A stretch of DNA of 7,891 nt, from NCBI GenBank assembly GCA_027008885.1, contig JALVDQ010000392.1, positions 1 through 7,891 on the forward strand. Direction: 5' to 3'. The stretch is from Thiotrichaceae bacterium. Lineage in GTDB: Bacteria; Pseudomonadota; Gammaproteobacteria; Thiotrichales; Thiotrichaceae. This document shows, one piece after another, positions 6,387-7,891 of the stretch (position 1 is its first letter; each line of letters begins with the position of its first letter). Position numbers and translations under genes: made by a program. The notes beneath the pieces were generated by a model that saw only the letters and a program-made list of their open reading frames with translations, ran no database searches and had not been told where the DNA came from.

Positions 6387-6547
6387 GGAGTCTGTCCGAG
6401 AATAGTGAATCTACAGCGGAAAAGCTGAATTTGGCCAGATTTTCCCTCAATTTTCGTTAAATAGAATAACTATTCGCCTCAAATTGATGAAATATCTAGC
6501 TCAAATCAGCTTTCCCTCGCTACGACTCATATTCTCGGACAGGCTCC
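6387..6547. mobile_element. 161-bp near-palindromic MITE-like element
   Basis: The ends are GGAGTCTGTCCGAGAATA (6387-6404) and its inverted counterpart at 6530-6547, with one mismatch in 18. Similarity between the arms continues inward with small indels (for example AAAGCTGA on one arm against the same block on the other). The centre is AATAG-AATAA-CTATT at 6460-6474, exactly midway. The whole element can therefore fold into one long imperfect hairpin. It has no coding capacity, so a transposase in trans would be needed. I see no clear target-site duplication next to either end, and I cannot assign the parent IS family. It lies 35 bp from the start of the 225-aa gene and so forms that operon's upstream region. 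Confidence 0.8.
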
Positions 6548-6582
6548 GGGTCAGCAAGTGCAGGCACGACACATCTGCAAAC

Positions 6583-6655
6583 TATAAAAGACAGGTGCTT
6601 AATATAAACTGAACTAGGTGGAAAATAAAACGGATATCCATCTGGGTCTTTTATA
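6583..6655. repeat. 73-bp element with 10-bp terminal inverted repeats
   Basis: TATAAAAGAC at 6583-6592 is the exact inverse complement of GTCTTTTATA at 6646-6655. Similarity continues inward (AGGTG against CATCTGG on the other side). The interior contains a GGATATCC palindrome around 6632-6639. It carries no ORF and lies between the MITE-like element and the heptamer repeat. It may be a small non-autonomous repeat or an RNA hairpin; neither orientation has a U-tract directly after the distal arm. Confidence 0.5.
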
Positions 6656-6695
6656 TTGTGGGGAATGTTTTGTTAAATGCCTGCGTTGACTTCCT

Positions 6696-6715
6696 CATGC
6701 TCGATGCGGAGCGTG
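6696..6715. repeat. Short hairpin repeat
   Basis: CATGCTC (6696-6702), loop GATGCG, and GAGCGTG (6709-6715) form a 7-bp stem with one G-T pair, followed by GGAAC. I associate this kind of sequence, GCTC...GAGCGTGGGAAC, with dispersed intergenic repeats in gammaproteobacterial genomes, but that is memory rather than a search result. Confidence 0.4.
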
Positions 6716-6759
6716 GGAACAGTGTGGCGAACAGAGTATGAAAACAAGCTAAAGATTGC

Positions 6760-6786
6760 CCCGTATTCCGCGAAGCTTCATACGGG
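6760..6786. repeat. Short hairpin repeat next to the heptamer tract
   Basis: CCCGTAT at 6760-6766 pairs perfectly with ATACGGG at 6780-6786 across a 13-nt loop. It is immediately followed by the TCTGTCY heptamers, so it may be part of the same larger dispersed repeat unit. It is not present at the other heptamer/C-tract copy (14-58). Confidence 0.4.
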
Positions 6787-6792
6787 CTACTT

Positions 6793-6842
6793 TCTGTCTT
6801 CTGTCCTCTGCTACCCATCCCCCCTGTTTTTTATATATTTTT
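6793..6842. repeat. Copy B of the heptamer/C-tract/T-tract repeat
   Basis: TCTGTCT-TCTGTCC-TCTG (6793-6810) is two and a half tandem heptamers. It is followed by ACCCAT and six C (6813-6824), six T, and ATATATTTTT (6833-6842). From 6800 onward it matches 14-58 block by block in the same orientation. Together the two copies bracket the seven minus-strand genes. Confidence 0.7.
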
Positions 6843-6920
6843 CTGAATATTATCCCCGGGCAGGAGTGAGTTCGGGATGCAATTTCTCACATGGTGCATG
6901 AATAAAACACTTTTTCGCGT

Positions 6921-6926
6921 TATAAT
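6921..6926 (+). promoter_or_regulatory. -10 box of the purEK promoter
   Basis: TATAAT, a perfect sigma70 -10 hexamer, lies 26 nt before the purE ATG, which would give a leader of about 20 nt. No good -35 hexamer is visible 16-18 nt upstream (about 6897-6904). I saw no convincing PurR-like palindrome near it. Confidence 0.55.
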
Positions 6927-6952
6927 GTGCTGTTTTTCGAGAAATTAACGTC

Positions 6953-7444
6953 ATGTCTCAAATTCTTGTTGGAGTTGTTATGGGGAGCAATAGCGATTGG
7001 CAGATTATGTCCAAAGCTGTTGCGCAACTGGAAGCATTTAATATTAAACACGAATATCGGGTGGTTTCTGCTCACCGCACACCTGATCTACTTTTTGAAT
7101 ATGCCAGTACAGCCGAACAGCGGGGCTTGCGGGCGATTATCGCCGGGGCTGGTGGTGCTGCGCACTTGCCGGGCATGTTAGCTGCCAAGACAACGGTTCC
7201 GGTGCTGGGTGTACCCGTTCCCTCACGCTATCTAAAAGGTGTCGATTCACTGCATTCTATTGTGCAGATGCCAGCGGGGATTCCGGTTGCAAGCTTTGCC
7301 ATCGGTGAAGCGGGGGCAAGCAATGCTGCCCTGTTTGCGATTTCAATGCTGGCAGGCAATGATGCAGAACTGGCGAAAAAACTTAAAGATTTTCGGGAAA
7401 CCCAAAGACAGACGGCGATGAATATGTCGCTGCCACCGGAATAA
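6953..7444 (+). CDS. purE: N5-carboxyaminoimidazole ribonucleotide mutase (PurE, class I)
   Basis: PurE converts N5-CAIR to CAIR in de novo purine biosynthesis, acting after PurK in the cytosol. The 163-aa protein matches bacterial class I PurE over its full length (the E. coli protein is about 169 aa). It has the phosphate-binding GSNSD at 11-15, SAHRTP with the catalytic His at 41, the AGAGGAAHLPGM loop at 64-75, VPVLGVPV, and SIVQMPAGIPV followed by AIGEAGASNAAL. Only a weak GAG (6939-6941) precedes the start, but the protein begins at the usual place for the family (SQILVGVVMGS). It is divergent from the minus-strand operon and is followed after 3 nt by purK. Its base composition looks more GC-rich than that of the operon. 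Confidence 0.97.
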   Translation: MSQILVGVVMGSNSDWQIMSKAVAQLEAFNIKHEYRVVSAHRTPDLLFEYASTAEQRGLRAIIAGAGGAAHLPGMLAAKTTVPVLGVPVPSRYLKGVDSLHSIVQMPAGIPVASFAIGEAGASNAALFAISMLAGNDAELAKKLKDFRETQRQTAMNMSLPPE

Positions 7445-7447
7445 ATT

Positions 7448-7891
7448 ATGCTATTACCTGGATCAACACTTGGAATGCTTGGAGGCGGTCAGCTCGGTCG
7501 CATGTTTAGCATTGCCGCACGCACTATGGGTTATCGGGTCATTGTACTGGAACCCGACCCCGATAGCCCTGCCGCTCAAGTGGCTGACAAACACATTGTC
7601 ACTGCCTATGATGATGAGGCGGGGCTTGCAGAGCTGGGCAACTCTTGCGACGTGGTAACAACCGAGTTTGAAAATATTCCTGCCAGTGTTTTAAACCAGC
7701 TTACTCAATATTGTCCTGTTTATCCTTCGGCGGAAGCAGTTGAAAAGGCGCAGGATCGTATTATCGAAAAAGATTTTATTCTTTCCTGTGGCTTGTTGCC
7801 TGTTCCCTATGGTGTCATTACAACTCAATCTGATATTGCCAAAGCAGTGGAAGCCATCGAGTTTCCCGCCATTCTGAAAACCGCACGTTTT
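7448..7891 (+). CDS. purK: N5-carboxyaminoimidazole ribonucleotide synthase (PurK), 5' part
   Basis: The open frame runs from ATG at 7448 to the window end, 148 codons without a stop; the rest lies outside. PurK makes N5-CAIR from AIR, ATP and bicarbonate, the substrate for PurE. The N-terminus shows GMLGGGQLGRM at about 9-19, the typical nucleotide-fold start, then VIVLEPDPDSPAAQVAD, TTEFENIP, PVYPSAEAVEKAQDR with the following KDF, and ILKTARF at the cut edge, where the ATP-grasp domain continues (family: GYDGKGQ next). The start is 3 nt after the purE stop, with GGA of the purE end as a weak ribosome site, so purE and purK are translationally coupled. Only the N-terminal domain and the beginning of the ATP-grasp region are visible. 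Confidence 0.96.
   Translation, partial: MLLPGSTLGMLGGGQLGRMFSIAARTMGYRVIVLEPDPDSPAAQVADKHIVTAYDDEAGLAELGNSCDVVTTEFENIPASVLNQLTQYCPVYPSAEAVEKAQDRIIEKDFILSCGLLPVPYGVITTQSDIAKAVEAIEFPAILKTARF

Noticed and set aside
6866..6890. GTGAG-N15-CTCAC as an operator upstream of purE
   Set aside because: Five-bp arms with a long asymmetric loop, no resemblance to the PurR operator, and a match of this size is expected by chance.
6677..6901. Plus-strand open frame of 74 codons in the intergenic region
   Set aside because: It runs through two hairpin repeats, the TCTGTCY heptamers and the C-tract, has no ribosome site or recognisable domain, and is best explained as repeat DNA that happens to be open.

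Overview
The window looks like a moderately AT-rich gammaproteobacterial chromosome segment. The evidence is class I PurE followed directly by PurK, an Aer-type PAS protein, and a roadblock/GTPase pair of the kind I recall from many gammaproteobacterial hypothetical operons. Genus cannot be assigned from what is visible. No rRNA, tRNA, CRISPR array or intact transposase gene was seen.

Positions 115-6351 hold seven genes, all on the minus strand. In transcription order they are: a 225-aa protein with a FimV/TPR-like C-terminus; an 813-aa protein with a receiver-like N-terminus, a very long acidic low-complexity middle and a conserved C-terminal domain; a small MglA/CvnD-type GTPase; a 213-aa protein that appears to join a winged-helix-like segment to a degenerate roadblock domain; a canonical 121-aa roadblock/LC7 protein; a 160-aa stand-alone Aer-type PAS protein; and a 248-aa PhnD-like substrate-binding-fold protein with no signal peptide. 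The spacing is tight at 3160/3156 (3 nt), 2608 (TAATG overlap) and 858-861 (ATGA overlap). There are gaps of 72, 123 and 137 nt elsewhere. The gap before the roadblock gene holds a candidate internal promoter and overlapping inverted repeats.

Taken together this resembles a Gram-negative counterpart of Streptomyces conservons (GTPase + roadblock + winged-helix partner) or of the Myxococcus MglA/MglB polarity switch. Here it has an Aer-like PAS and a cytosolic solute-binding-fold protein as possible inputs, and receiver-like and FimV-like proteins as possible scaffolds. A role in cell polarity, type IV pili or motility is an inference from family relationships only.

Positions 6352-6952 are a roughly 600-bp intergenic region between the operon and the divergent purEK genes. 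It is full of repeats: a 161-bp near-palindromic MITE-like element, a 73-bp element with 10-bp perfect terminal inverted repeats, two small hairpins, and a TCTGTCY-heptamer/C-tract/T-tract repeat that also occurs in the same orientation at positions 14-58. These two copies bracket the whole seven-gene block. From 6953 onward the plus strand encodes purE and the first 148 codons of purK (de novo purine synthesis). purK runs off the window end.
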